64,000 nucleotides of DNA from Aristolochia californica (GCA_029961685.1 JARWKL010000008.1:28273619-28337618); one strand, 5' to 3'. Numbered from the stretch's first letter, positions 1-10,220 are shown. Program-made: numbers and translations. Notes: generated by a model from the letters alone, not told the origin.

Positions 1-525
1 ATGGTCACAAAATATAATTCTTTTATTATCGTTGGCAACACCATAGGATACTTGGTCTTCTCTCATATGTCTCAAAGAAGGAGCTATGTAATAATTGATG
101 CCAATAGTTAACTTGGCTGCCTCTAGTGCTTCTTGAAGATTATTAAAGCCTTTGTAAATAGGTCTGTTGAAATTTTGAATACTTTTGACAACTTCTGTCC
201 AAGAATGAAAAACTCCTGGAGTGTGACCTTGGAAAACTACATAAAAATTAAAACTTTTCTTTTTCTATGAAAAATATTCTGAAAGACCGTTAATACTGGC
301 TAAAAAGTATTTCTGATCTTTGGGAATTCTTTGGTAAGAAAGCCATAAGTTATCTAATAAACACCGTTCTTCTTTTGTAACTGAAATGCTAGGTAAAGTC
401 TTAAAAGTAATATTAGATTTTGGAAAAACTACTAATTTCTGATTGCCAAAACTAAGAAATTCTTGTCCATAATTATTGAATCTGAAGGGCGTTGGTCTGG
501 AAGAGTCGTGGTCTGGAAAATCCAT
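1..525 (-). pseudogene. EPRV viroplasmin/transactivator-like ORF, partial
   Basis: The frame opens with ATG at 525, four bases after the stop of the RNase H frame, so it is a separate downstream ORF. An 86-residue N-terminal part ends at an in-frame TAG near 265. Beyond that stop the same frame continues to the window edge and contains a stretch (about 250-110) with the VVFQGxxPGVFxSW...YKGFNxxxEA pattern of the caulimovirus gene VI / RNase H1 N-terminal fold. In caulimoviruses this protein forms inclusion bodies and allows re-initiation on polycistronic RNA. The stop and the truncation by the window edge make it non-functional here. A second copy lies at 8040-9060. The domain identity is fairly sure; the function in this virus is inferred. 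Confidence 0.65.
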
Positions 526-529
526 CTGT

Positions 530-1087
530 TCAATTAATCATAATATTTGTGTCAAAAAATCTTCTACTTAGAGTATTTGCAAGACTATTATTTTTACCTT
601 TAATATGTTCAAATTCAATCTTGTACCCATTTCCTGTAATAATGTCTACAAGATTTAACCATCTTCTTCTACTTATCTTATTTTCTTTGCTTCTTTGGAA
701 ATATTTTACTATAGCCTCACAGTCTGTTCTTAAAGTAAATTCTTGTTTATTAATAATAAACAGTCTAAAAGATTCTAGGGAATAAATTACTGCTAGAATC
801 TCAGAATCTATGCTACTCATGTTTCCTTTTTCTTTAAATTTTCCACTAGCATAACTACAAATTTTTTCTTGTTCTTTCTCACTATATTTGTGGGGTTTGG
901 CTATAAGAACTCCACCCCATCCTAGATTACTCCCATTTGTTTCAATGATTAGATAATCAGAATCTAAGGGCATTTGTAATTTTGATAATGTTTGAATTTT
1001 TTCTTTAACTTTTTTAACCAAATTCTTATCTTCATTGGTTAAAGAATTTTTGGCCAGTTGGAGAAGTTTTTCTGTATAGAGGGCCAA
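530..1087 (-). pseudogene. EPRV RNase H domain (copy 1)
   Basis: This 185-residue frame matches a caulimovirid RNase H, which degrades the RNA template during reverse transcription. The first catalytic Asp (expected in a TDGSN context) reads TNGSN near 930, and the last Asp (expected LxDTLSR) reads LANTLSR near 570. The middle acidic residues (SSIDSEILAV and RTDCEA) remain. The frame is shifted relative to the RT frame around 1032-1087. The copy at 9066-10047 keeps both aspartates. RNase H activity was therefore lost in this copy. Confidence 0.8.
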
Positions 1088-1740
1088 TAATTTTTCCTAT
1101 GTCTTTAATAAAAGGTCTGGCATAATTGACCAATCCTAAAAATCTTTGGAGTTGTTTTGTATCTGATAAATCATCTGGCATTTCTAATATTTTCTTAGAA
1201 ATATGATCTTGTAGTTCTATCTGACCTTGTCCTATATTTACTCCTAAGAATTTTATGTATTCTTTAAATAGTTCAATTTTTGTTTTACTAATAATGATTC
1301 CTTCTTGCATAAAGGTGGCTAATACTAATTGTAAGTGACCTAAATGTTCTTCAATGGTTTTGCTAAACATTAAGATATCATCTATGTATACTAGTACAAA
1401 TGTATCATATTTCTTGAATATATTATCCATTTTTCTCTAAAAAATAGCTGGTGCATTTTTTAACCCAAAAGGCATTACTAACCATTCAAAATGTCCTTCT
1501 GGACATGTGAATGTTGTCCATTCTATACTATCTGGATGCATTTTTATCTGCCAAAATCCTGATTTGCAATCAAACTTACTAAATATCCTTTTATCTTGAA
1601 TCCTATTAATTAGCTGAGACTTATCTGGTATGTTATAACTATATATAACTGTATTATCATTTAGTCTTTTGTAATTAATAACTATTCTAGATTTTCCCCT
1701 TTTATGTTTGTTATTTTTCTAACTATAAAGGCTGCAGATC
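1032..1740 (-). pseudogene. EPRV reverse transcriptase domain (copy 1)
   Basis: Translation on the minus strand gives a caulimovirid RT: a VINYKRLND-type motif near 1660-1680, the template-grip region CPEGHFEWL near 1480-1500, and an intact YIDD catalytic box near 1380. Stops split the domain: the 132-residue frame 1032-1430 holds the catalytic box, while 1431-1740 is the upstream fingers/palm region in broken frames. A long G run (1744-1773) interrupts the coding sequence just upstream. The catalytic box is intact here, but the adjoining RNase H is mutated, the reverse of the copy at 9066. Confidence 0.85.
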
Positions 1741-1743
1741 TAT

Positions 1744-1773
1744 GGGGGGGGGGGGGGGGGGGGAGGGGGGGGG
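1744..1773. repeat. Poly-G tract (G20-A-G9)
   Basis: Twenty G residues, one A, then nine more G interrupt the viral RT linker. The equivalent viral sequence elsewhere has no such run. It may be a true homopolymer expansion or an assembly or sequencing artefact. Confidence 0.9.
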
Positions 1774-1784
1774 TTTATGGATTT

Positions 1785-2440
1785 TCAAATAATTCCAAAA
1801 TTTAATAATTCTGTGATATGAAGTTTAAAGTCTTCTTTGTCTAAATTTGTAGCTTCTATGTTGGCTGTTTTCACTATGTAATTAGGATTTAATAATTCTA
1901 ACCTGCACTGTATGTGATTATTATCCCAGTGTTTTAAGGGATTTTCTCCAAAATATTCTGATTGGTCTAATTTGTCTATAATTTGTTGTAAGTGTTGTTT
2001 ATCTTTACGTTGAACATTAATTATTTCTAAATAAAGTTTTTCAGTATCTAAAAAGGTATATTCTAAATCTATCATTATTTCTATCCAATCATCAAAGTCT
2101 TCATTTTCTCCCATTACTTCTTCTAGATAATCATGGGGACTTGGTAATGGTTGGATATAAGGTTCTGGTTGGACGGAAACTTGAACTAAGCCTGTATGTG
2201 TTACTGCTTTAGGAAAAGTCTGGGAGTGGTGTATAGGAACTTCCGTTAAAGCTTCATCTATTTCTTCATAACATAATAACTTATTATCTAATTTAACAAT
2301 ATTGGTTTCTATTTGTTTTTCTAAGGCTAGGATTGTAGGATGATGTATTTGTTTGCAGCTACCTGGAACCGGACAATGACAACTAGTGGTTTCTTTGTCT
2401 TTTGCTTCTAGGGGACCACCACGCTCCGCTGAAGAGGTGA
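1785..2440 (-). pseudogene. EPRV protease-RT linker region
   Basis: Minus-strand region between protease and RT. A 109-residue open stretch (1785-2114) corresponds to the sequence just before the RT fingers. The rest (2115-2440) is broken by stops and ends in a Cys-containing patch near 2350-2400. Nearly the same sequence recurs at 3170-3420 in a rearranged context, which supports its viral origin. No catalytic motif is present. Confidence 0.6.
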
Positions 2441-2459
2441 GAGTAGGAGAATAGGTGGT

Positions 2460-3041
2460 TTAGATAGGAATAGTACTAGAATTCTTATGAAATTGAAGAT
2501 AATCTCGGGAAATGGTAAGGGAGCCATTATTATGTAAAATGAAATTAAGGCCTAGGATGAAGTCTACTTTAAGTTTAAGGTCTCTAACCCATGTTAAGGG
2601 CAACGGATAAGATCCAGAAAAGGTAGAACAGTTGGTATAGAATTGGATCTTGCCTTTGTCAAAATAAGTAGTATATGGGTTATAAGTACCATCTACTTGG
2701 TGACTAAATACTTGTTTAGTAGTCTTCTTTAGGAACTGAGGAGGGACTAAGCGTCTGTGGATAATGCATTTAGTACATCCAGAGTCTACTAGGGCATCTA
2801 AAATTAAAGAGTGTTTATTAGGGAAAATGATTTTGGCTCGAACAAGGATACTAGAAAAGGATTTGTCTTGATTACAGACACAAGAAGTTTCTGGGTCTTC
2901 TAAACCTACAGTAATCCCATCATAGGAATCTTTTTCTATTGTATCTAATCGGTGTTTTAGGAGTCTAATTTTTGCTTCACAATTTTCTATAAAAAGAGTG
3001 ATAGTGACATTCTTTTGTCGACATACAGGCCAACTGTCCAC
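2460..3041 (-). pseudogene. EPRV aspartic protease domain (copy 1)
   Basis: A 193-residue frame with the retroviral-type protease signature DSGCTKC near 2775-2800, followed by a hydrophobic segment with ILGLNF near 2540, which fits the second conserved region of pepsin-like retroviral proteases. It would cleave the viral polyprotein. Four further copies lie downstream (29529, 39331, 46602, 59627) plus a fifth at the window end. This copy stays open through the whole domain. The N-terminal end is cut at about 3060 by a GA-rich junction, so the upstream coat-protein part is missing. Confidence 0.8.
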
Positions 3042-3071
3042 TAGTTGTGGAAAAGACTTTTGCTTTTTCTC

Positions 3072-3430
3072 TTGAGAGAGAGAGAGAGAGGGGTTTGGCT
3101 ATAAGAACTCCACCCCATCCGAGATTACTACCGTCTATTTAAATGATTAGATAATCAGAATCTAAAGACATCTAATGGTTGGATGTAAGGTTCTATTTGG
3201 ACGAAAACTTGAACTAAGCCTGTATGTACTACTGCTTCAGGCAAAGTCTGGGAGTGTTGGATAGGAACTTCTATTAAGGCTTCATCTATTTCTTCGTAGC
3301 ATAACAATTTATTATCTAATTTGACTATGGAGTTGTCTATCTATTGTTCAAGGGCAAGAATTGTAGAATTATTGAGTTTTTTACAACTTCCTGGAACTTT
3401 ACAGGGACAAGATGTTGATTCTGATACCAA
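3072..3430 (-). other. Scrambled EPRV fragments (RNase H piece joined to linker piece)
   Basis: After a (GA)n run (3073-3090), 3091-3170 repeats part of RNase H (compare 890-975). It then jumps directly into sequence matching the protease-RT linker (compare 2125-2400). The order is therefore deleted and re-joined relative to the intact virus. No open frame survives. Confidence 0.7.
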
Positions 3431-4072
3431 TTTAAAGGGGGTACTAATTTAATTTAATCTTGTCTGGAGTATTTAAAGGTGAATTATTAGGAGATCTTCT
3501 TATTACTTGCCTTCTAGGTATAAATATTTGACAAGGGGTTTCTACTACTCTTCTGGAGGAATAAAGGATAATGTAAGACAGCTAATACTAAATATGAAAA
3601 GATTACAGATAACTATTGTTAATGCTATAAAAACAAAGATCATGTATCTAATATTCTACCTATAATATTAGCAATTAAAAATATATAAGAAACTAAAAGG
3701 TTTTCTAATTGTTCTGGCAGGAAAACAAAGTAATTAAATAATTCAACCACTAATATAAATAAAAACAGGATACTAGTATAAGTTCCTATATTTTAAATCT
3801 TCTACCGTAATATATGGAGTTGTAAAAAAGAGCTAGATATATATAGCATATAGGTAATATACGTAAGATTATTCTAAAAAATTGTCTTAATATTTTATTA
3901 ACTAACCAAATAAACATAAAAGTACAGCGGCGTTGTGGCTTCTGGGAGCAACGATTGGCTCCGAAGAGGCAGGGCGTTTGTCAGGGGTTAGCCCTCACCC
4001 AGCAGTTTCTAGCCTAATATACCTTTATGTATAAATACAAAAACAAACACCAAGCCACACAATCTATAAAAC

Positions 4073-4144
4073 TTAGCAAACAATAAAAGTAGTAAGGATT
4101 AAACAGATAAGAACAATACCTAAAGTTATAAAAAGCACAAGCAT
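4073..4144 (-). CDS. Hydrophobic 23-residue leader micro-ORF, left-arm copy
   Basis: ATG to TAA, 23 codons, on the minus strand; the mirror image of 5887-5958. The product is almost wholly hydrophobic (MLVLFITLG... ending FIVC). It belongs to a set of leader micro-ORFs conserved across the viral copies in this window. Its short length means conservation is the only support. Confidence 0.45.
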   Translation of the reverse strand: MLVLFITLGIVLICLILTTFIVC

Positions 4145-5023
4145 GGAGATGATTACGGAAAATAAGTAAGAAGTGTAATTCCCGAGGGGTTTATCTTTAG
4201 ACCAAAGCTGTTTAGATCTTTATGCTTACTCCTTCAGGTATGGGAAACCCAAGACACAGAGAGGTGTGCCATTTCCTAGCATTAAGCTTCTGCCACGGGC
4301 TCCAGCATTTAGTCCCAAGAAAAACAAAGCCCTGAAACCTCCTTGGGCATAAACGAGCAAAAACAAGGGACGCATGGACCGTGAAGCATCAGAGGAATAC
4401 TGCAATGTTTTTACTCTGTGCTTGGGATTAACCTCGGGTTAGAGGAGGAAGGTACAGATCTAAACAGACAGAGATCTAAAGCTTCCCCTTAGGGAAGTCC
4501 CGAAAACTAAACGAAAATGGCGGAGAGTAACACTTACTTTTTTAAAACAGGGGTGTTCGTGAGGAATGCTTAGGTTGAGAAGAAGAGGGAACTCATGGGT
4601 GAACAACAAAGGATGCTCTGAAAAACACTCTTTCATTCATGTATTCTTTGATACTTATAGTTTCATCTTTTGTTGGTTCTAGAGGCATTTTTCCTATTCT
4701 GATGTTAGTTTCTTGGTCATAGTACAGATATTCTTCCTCTTGGATTTTTCCATTTTTAACTAAATCTTCTTCTAAATGAAGAAGTTCTCTTTCTGTTAAT
4801 TTTAATTCTAGTTCTTTAGGGTATCTTATTTCATCTGTCTCTGATTCTCCTTTTATGTGGACTAAATCGTAATTTTCTCTAGAAATTGATTATGTGTCCT
4901 CTGTATTCTTTTGTTCATAACTATTACATCTAATATTTATATTACCTTTTGTATCTGTATACATAATACTTTCTTCAGGACTAATTATTTTTTCTTCTCT
5001 AATTATTATAGAACTAGAATTAA

Positions 5024-5396
5024 AATAATTAGAGAAGAAAAAATAATTAGTCCTGAAGAAAGTATTATGTATACAGATACAAAAGGTAATATAAATATTA
5101 GATTTAATAGTTATGAACAAAAGAATACAGAGGACACATAATCAATTTTTAGTGAAAATTACGATTTAGTCCACATAGAAGGAGAATCAGAGATAGATGA
5201 AATAAGATACCCTAAAGAACTAGAATTAAAATTAAAAGAAAGAGAACTTCTTCATTTAGAAGAAGACTTAATTAAAAATGGAAAAATCCGAGAGGAAGAA
5301 TATTTGTACTATGACCAAGAAACTAACATCGGAATAGGAAAAATGCCTCTAGAGCCAACAAAAGATGAAACTATAAGTATCAAAGAATACATGAAT
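5024..5396 (+). pseudogene. EPRV movement-protein C-terminal fragment joined to leader
   Basis: The plus-strand translation matches the acidic, lysine/glutamate-rich segment that follows the movement protein at 12830-13200, with an in-frame stop near 5140. At about 5391-5400 it joins the start of the viral leader at a shared ATGAATGAAA stretch; in the 10.4-kb copy this stretch lies just downstream of the TATA box. The fusion lacks the promoter and looks like a short-homology recombination product. Its mirror copy occupies about 4635-5007. Confidence 0.7.
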
Positions 5397-5886
5397 GAAA
5401 AAGTGTTTTTCAGAGCATCTTTTGTTGTTCACCCATGAGTTCCCTCTTCTTCTCAACCTAAGCATTCCTCACAAACACCCCTGTTTTAAAAAAGTAAGTG
5501 TTACTCTCCGCCATTTTCGTTTAGTTTTCGGGACTTCCCTAAGGGGAAGCTTTAGATCTCTATCTGTTTAGATCTGTACCTACCTCCTCTAACCCGGGGT
5601 TAATCCCAAGCACAGAGTAAAAGCATTGCGGTATTCCTCTGATGCTTCACGGTCCATGCGTCCCTTGTTTCTGCCTGTTTATACCCAAGGAGGTTTCAGG
5701 GCTTTGTTTTTCTTGGGACTAAATCTTGGAGCCCGTGGCAGAAGCTTAATGCTAGGAAATTGCACACCTCTCTGTGTCTTGGGTTTCCCATACCTGAAGG
5801 AGTAAGCATAAAGATCTAAACAGTTTTGATCTAAAGATAAACCCCTCGGGAATTACACTCCTTACTTATTTTCCGTAATCATCTCC

Positions 5887-5958
5887 ATGCTTGTGCTTTT
5901 TATAACTTTAGGTATTGTTCTTATCTGTTTAATCCTTACTGCTTTTATTGTCTGCTAA
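5887..5958 (+). CDS. Hydrophobic 23-residue leader micro-ORF
   Basis: ATG...TAA encodes a 23-residue, nearly uninterrupted transmembrane-like peptide beginning MLVLFITLG and ending FIVC. The copies at 10950 and in the later arrays (for example 30212-30283) keep the start, the stop position and the hydrophobic pattern, while several codons differ at silent or conservative positions. That is suggestive of past coding selection. No known family is recognised. Confidence 0.5.
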   Translation: MLVLFITLGIVLICLILTAFIVC

Positions 5959-6388
5959 GTTTTATAGATTGTGTGGCTTGGTGTTTGTTTTTGTGTTTAT
6001 ACATAAAGGTATATTAGGCTGGAAACTGCTGGGTGAGGGTTAAGCCCTGACAAACGCCTCTGCCTCTTCGGAGCCAATCGTTGCTACCGGAAGCCACAAC
6101 GCCGCTGTACTTTTATTTTTATTTGGCTAGTTAATAAAATATTAAGACAGTTTTTTAGAATAATCTTACGCATATTACCTATATACTATATATATCTAGC
6201 TCTTTTTTACAACTCCATATATTACAGTAGAAGATTTAAAATATAGGAACTTATACTAGTATCCTGTTTTTATTTATATTAGTGGTTGAATTATTTAATT
6301 ACTTTGTTTTCCTGCCAGAACAATTAGAAAACCTTTTAGTTTCTTACATATTTTTAATTGCTATTATTATAGGTAGAATATTAGATAC

Positions 6389-6574
6389 ATGATCTTTGTT
6401 TTTTTAACATTAACAATAGTTATCTGTAATCTTTTCATATTTAGTATTATCTGTCTTACATTATCCCTTCATTCCTACAGAAGAGTAGTAGAAACCCCTA
6501 GGCAAATATTTATACCTAGAAAGCAAGTAATAAAAATATCTCCTAATAATTCACCATTAAATACTCCAAACTAG
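6389..6574 (+). CDS. Leader ORF4, 61-residue small membrane protein
   Basis: One N-terminal hydrophobic segment of about 30 residues, then a basic Arg/Pro-rich tail (VETPRQIF, IPRKQV...). The ATG overlaps the TGA of the preceding hydrophobic frame as ATGA. The same ORF recurs at 11439, 30731, 31657, 33425, 34383, 48820, 62580 and 63495. In the 11-kb copy it lies just before the primer-binding site. Family unknown. Confidence 0.55.
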   Translation: MIFVFLTLTIVICNLFIFSIICLTLSLHSYRRVVETPRQIFIPRKQVIKISPNNSPLNTPN

Positions 6575-6605
6575 ATTAAATTAAATTAGTACCCCCTCTA
6601 AATTA

Positions 6606-6763
6606 AATCAGGCCAACTGTCCACTAGCTGTGGATAAGATTTTTTCTTTTTCTCTTGTGAGAGAAAGAGAGAGAAAGAGTGAGATCCTTAGATACACCAG
6701 GTTAAGTAGGTATCCCCCTGAATTGGTATTATTCAGAGCCAAAACGATCAACAAAGGCACATG
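6606..6763. other. Junction with degenerate primer-binding-like site
   Basis: After a GA-rich patch (6657-6680) the sequence around 6720-6740 reads TGGTAT, a TATT insertion, then CAGAGCC. It resembles the tRNA-Met primer site at 11656-11668 with four extra bases. No gene is seen. Confidence 0.4.
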
Positions 6764-6960
6764 TCAGGGCTTCGCCCTCACCCAAGCCAAATAAACATAA
6801 AAGGTACATTGGCGTTGTGGCTTCCGGGAGTGACGCTTGGCTCAGTAGAGGCGCCTATCAGGGCTTAGCCCTCACCCAAGCCAAATAAACATAAAAGGTA
6901 CGTTGGCGTTGTGGCTTCCAGGAGTGACGCTTGGCTCAGCAGAGGTGTCTATCAGGGCTT
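6764..6960. repeat. Tandem repeat, period about 94 bp, in minus-strand viral leader
   Basis: TCAGGGCTT(C/A)GCCCTCACCCAA starts at 6764, 6858 and 6952. The two full units in between also share the AAATAAACATAAAAGGTAC and GTGGCTTCC blocks. This is a local expansion of the GC-rich hairpin part of the leader. Confidence 0.85.
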
Positions 6961-7200
6961 AGCCCTCACCCAATAGTTTCCAGCCTGAAATAGCCTTTGT
7001 TTTTTTTTTTTTTTGTAACAAACTATAAAAGCTATAAGAGTAAGACTAACAAATACAATAGCAATTACGACTAATAAGATAAGCATAGCAAGAGGAAAGA
7101 CAAGAAGGGAGTAAAATCGATTTGTAAAAACTTCCAGAAGGTAGCTCCAAAAACATTTACTGTTTAGATCTTTGTCTGGTTTTTGACAAGTCTCAAACAC
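6952..7200 (-). CDS. Extended leader micro-ORF, 82 residues
   Basis: Minus-strand counterpart of the 23-residue hydrophobic micro-ORF. Here the frame is open further upstream (ATG at 7200) and the usual stop after FIVC is replaced by Tyr followed by a Lys run, so the frame reads on into the hairpin region. The core MLILLVVIAIVFVSL... is strongly hydrophobic. It is probably a decayed variant, though a longer membrane protein cannot be excluded. Confidence 0.35.
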   Translation of the reverse strand: MFETCQKPDKDLNSKCFWSYLLEVFTNRFYSLLVFPLAMLILLVVIAIVFVSLTLIAFIVCYKKKKKQRLFQAGNYWVRAKP

Positions 7201-7612
7201 TCAAGACACACAGAGGTGTGTGCTTCCCTAGCATATAGCTTCAGCCACGGGCTCCGTCTATGTTCCGAAAATTCAAGAATCCCTAACGTCTTTGTGGACA
7301 ACAACGGGCATATAATCGGAACTCTGGACCAAGCAACTTCAGAGGGTTACACAATGCTTTTTCTAAGCACTTGAAATGAATCCAAAGTAAGGGAAAACCA
7401 TTACAAATATAAACAGAAAAAGTTTGAGGAGTTCCCTTTGGGAAGACCCCTAAACTGTAGAAATTAAAAGAGAAAGAAAAGACTTACTTTGAAAACATTG
7501 CAGCTAAAGTGTTTAGGAGAGTTTCGGGATGGAAAAGGTAGAAGACATCGGAAGCAAGGAGTTTGGAAAGCTCACTCTTTCATTCATATCCTTTGTAATG
7601 TACAAGGGGGGC
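7201..7612 (-). other. EPRV leader 5' part, minus strand
   Basis: Matches the 10450-10950 leader on the opposite strand (shared CTCTTTCATTCATAT near 7575, and the ACACACAGAGGTGTG block near 7207). Short frames here are not conserved in the other copies. No gene is seen beyond leader sequence. Confidence 0.6.
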
Positions 7613-7620
7613 TATTTATA
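7613..7620 (-). promoter_or_regulatory. EPRV promoter TATA box (copy 2)
   Basis: TATAAATA on the minus strand, in the same context (GCTATAAATAGC-like) as the plus-strand box at 10423. Shared flanks include the GGGGCCCAATGAGCACC block at 7664-7682. It would drive the pregenomic RNA of the minus-strand copy. Confidence 0.65.
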
Positions 7621-8040
7621 AGCAAACTCTGCTGACACACTTGGAGAAAGAGGTGTTTATCCGGGTGCTCATTGGGCCCCATCGACGATAAACTTTCCCC
7701 AGAATCTTCCAGGTGGACGGTGAGAGTTATGCAAAGCCAAAAAAAGAAAAGTACACTCCTTTTTACAATTCAAAAACCAGGTGCCCAAAACAGCGGGCAA
7801 AAATCAAAACCACAACCTTTTACAAAACCATGGGTATAAACTATGGGTGTCTAATGATCTGCAAAGCGGTCTTCTCAAACCGTGTGCTTGTCTTGTCGTT
7901 TGGAATTTTCTATCCTTGTGCTGAAACCATAGTTTTGTCGGGCTGAAACCATGGTGTTGTTGAGATTATTCTATGTTATCATAGTCTTTTGTATTTTCTA
8001 ACTTTATTATTCTTTTTGAAAATAATCTTCTTTTCTATTT
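7621..8040 (-). promoter_or_regulatory. EPRV promoter upstream region
   Basis: The non-coding stretch between the end of the viroplasmin-like ORF and the TATA box, which is where caulimovirids place their pregenomic promoter. A block near 7664-7690 is conserved with 10355-10385. The remainder shows no ORF with homologues elsewhere in the window. Confidence 0.45.
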
Positions 8041-9060
8041 TAGTCTTCTCATTGCTTTTGTCTATTTGCCAGCCAACGTTGTGAGATTATGAATGGCTTC
8101 TGAGTCAAAATCAAAATCTTCATCTTCTTCTTGGGAATAACACTGAATGGTCTGAGTACCTGTAGATCCAGTCTTACTAGATGTTTCTGAGTCATTCTTC
8201 TCATATCCTTGGTCTTTGAGATATTCTTCAAAATATTCTTTCAACATTCTTTTAATTTCGTCAGGGTCTGTCTGCTGATTTTCTTTCTTTTTATCATCTG
8301 ACATTTTTGGCAAAATGTCCAGCCATCAACGGATTTGTTTTGTCTTTACCAACTACCGTTTGAGCTGGACTAGCTAGTGAATGACCAACACTAGTAGGTA
8401 TCAAGGTAGAGAAACTACCTGTCAATCTTGCTCTGAGTTGGCGATTTTCTTCTTCCTAAGTGCCAATATATTCTTTCTGGAAGGCATTCTTTTCTAAGAG
8501 GAATCTTCTCTTTTCATTTAATCTTTGAAATAGTCTTGGATAAAGTCTCAAAATGCTCACAGAAAATAATCTTTGTAGGAGTATCTTTGGCGACTCCATA
8601 AGATACTTGGTCTTCTTTGATAAATCTTAGTGAAGGGGCTATGTAGTAATTAGTACCAATAGTTTGTTTTGCTGCTTCTAAAGCTTCTTGTAAATTATTG
8701 AATCCTTGGTAAACCGGTCTTTGAAAATCTTGAATACTTGCTACTACTTCTGTCTAGGAATGAAAAACTCCTGGAGTTTTACCTTTAAAAACTACTTAAA
8801 AGTTAAAACGTTTCTTTTTTTGGCAAAAATATTCTGATCGGCTATTATTACTGGCTAAAAAATATTTTTGGTCTTTTGGAATTCTTTGGTAAGAAAGCCA
8901 TAAATTATCTAACAAACATTGTTCTTGTGTTAAGTCTTAAATGTAATGTTAGATCTAGGAAAAACTACTAACTTCTGATTACCAAAATTTAAGAATTCTT
9001 GACCATAATTATTCAATCTGGAAAAGGATGGCCTTGAGGACGTCTGGTCTGGAGGATCGA
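8040..9060 (-). pseudogene. EPRV viroplasmin/transactivator-like ORF (copy 2)
   Basis: Begins just after the RNase H stop. It carries the same N-terminal region as 1-525, a PGVFHS...GFNNLQEALEAAK stretch near 8650-8800 typical of the caulimovirus gene VI domain, and a C-terminal acidic tail (8062-8313) with an EEYLKDQGYEKND-type segment and an EEDEDFDFD cluster. Several stops and frame changes break it between 8320 and 8940. The whole ORF would be roughly 330-340 codons. Its position downstream of RNase H and upstream of the promoter fits the caulimovirus type arrangement. Confidence 0.65.
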
Positions 9061-9065
9061 TCTGT

Positions 9066-10047
9066 TCAATTGACAAGGAATGAATAAAAAAATCGTCTAC
9101 TTAATGTATCTACAAGACTATTATTTTTACCTTTAATATGTTCAAATTCTATTATATATCCATTTCTTGTAATAATATCTACTAAATTTAACCACCTTCT
9201 TCTGCTTATTTTATTCTCCTTACTTCTTTGAAAATATTTGACTATTGCTTCGCAATCTGTTCTTAAAGTAAATTCTAGTTTATTAATAATGAATATTCTA
9301 AAAGACTCTAAAGAATACATTACTGCTAGGATTTCTGAGTCTATGCTACTCATATTTCCTTTTTCTTTAAATTTTCCACTAGAATAGCTACAAATTTTTT
9401 CTTGTTCTTTTTCACTGTACTTATGCGATTTGGAGATAAGAACACCACCCCATCCTAAGTTACTTCCATCAGTTTCTATTATAAGGTAATCAGAGTCTAA
9501 AGACATTTGTAATTTGGACAAAGTTTGAATTTTTTCTTGGACTTTTTTTACCAAATTTTTGTCTTCTTGATTAAAGAATTTTTGGCCTGTAGGGGAAGTT
9601 TTTCCATACAAAGGACCAATGATTTTTCCTATGTCTTTAAGGAAGGGTCTAGCATAATTTACTAATCCTAAAAATCTTTGAAGTTTTTTTGTATACGATA
9701 GGTCATCTAGCATTTCTAGAATTTTCTTGGAAATGTGTTCTTGTAATTCTATCTGTCCTTGACCTATATTAACTCCTAAGAATTTAATGTATTCTTTAAA
9801 TAATTCTATTTTTGTTTTACTAATAATGATTCCTTCTTGCATGAATGTGGCTAGTACTAATTGTAAGTGTCCTATATGTTCTTCAATGGGTTTTTTGAAA
9901 ACTAAAATATTGTCTATATAAACTAAAACAAAAGTATCATATTTACTAAATATGTCATCCATTTTTCTTTGGAAAATAGCAGGTGCATTCTTTAAATAAA
10001 ACGGTATGATTAACCATTCAAAATGTCCTTCAGGGCATGTAAATGCC
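9066..10047 (-). pseudogene. EPRV RT-RNase H (copy 2), one long frame
   Basis: A continuous frame covers the RT palm and RNase H. The catalytic RT box reads YIDN near 9912-9925, so the second metal-binding Asp is lost. RNase H keeps TDGSN near 9470, SSIDSEI, RTDCEA and a VDTLSR motif. The N-terminal fingers are missing because the frame hits a head-to-head junction near 10049; the first few residues of the open frame are junction sequence, not RT. Polymerase activity is therefore lost although the frame is long. Confidence 0.85.
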
Positions 10048-10049
10048 CT

Positions 10050-10210
10050 CATAGATCTGCTGCTTTTATAGTAAAAAAACATAGTGAACAAAAAAGAGGC
10101 AATTCTAGAATGGTTATAAATTATAAAAGATTAAATGATAATACTATTACTGACAGTTATAACATACCAGACAAATCACAGTTAATTAATAGGATTCAAG
10201 ATAAGAAGAT
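10050..10210 (+). pseudogene. EPRV RT fingers fragment, plus strand
   Basis: The plus translation gives the N-terminal RT segment (SAAFIVKK, then a MVINYKRLND motif, then IPDKSQLINRIQDKKIFSK). It corresponds to 1560-1735 on the other strand. It abuts the minus-strand RT at about 10049 and ends in a GA/CAGA microsatellite. Confidence 0.75.
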
Positions 10211-10216
10211 ATTTAG

Positions 10217-10220
10217 TAAA

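Larger units (their letters stand above)
3430..6605. repeat. Large inverted repeat, arms of about 1.58 kb with a 16-base spacer
   Basis: Left arm 3430-5007 and right arm 5024-6605 are reverse complements, with scattered mismatches and small indels. The spacer is 5008-5023. Mirror positions add up to 10031 (for example a micro-ORF at 4073-4144 minus and 5887-5958 plus). Each arm contains viral leader sequence followed, towards the centre, by the C-terminal part of the movement-protein region. This is a head-to-head duplication; a transcript through it could fold into long dsRNA. Confidence 0.92.
5397..6605 (+). other. EPRV leader region, right arm of the inverted repeat
   Basis: Homologous to 10450-11640. 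Order: leader 5' part, micro-ORF (5887-5958), a GC-rich GTGAGGGTTAAGCCCTGAC-type hairpin segment (about 6020-6100), a second hydrophobic frame (about 6113-6247), a third (about 6250-6390) and a 61-codon ORF (6389-6574). No TATA box or intact primer-binding site is attached. Confidence 0.75.

Noticed and set aside
3430..6605. Interpretation of the palindrome as transposon terminal inverted repeats
   Set aside because: The arms are viral leader and movement-protein sequence meeting at a 16-base centre; there is no transposase or target-site duplication.
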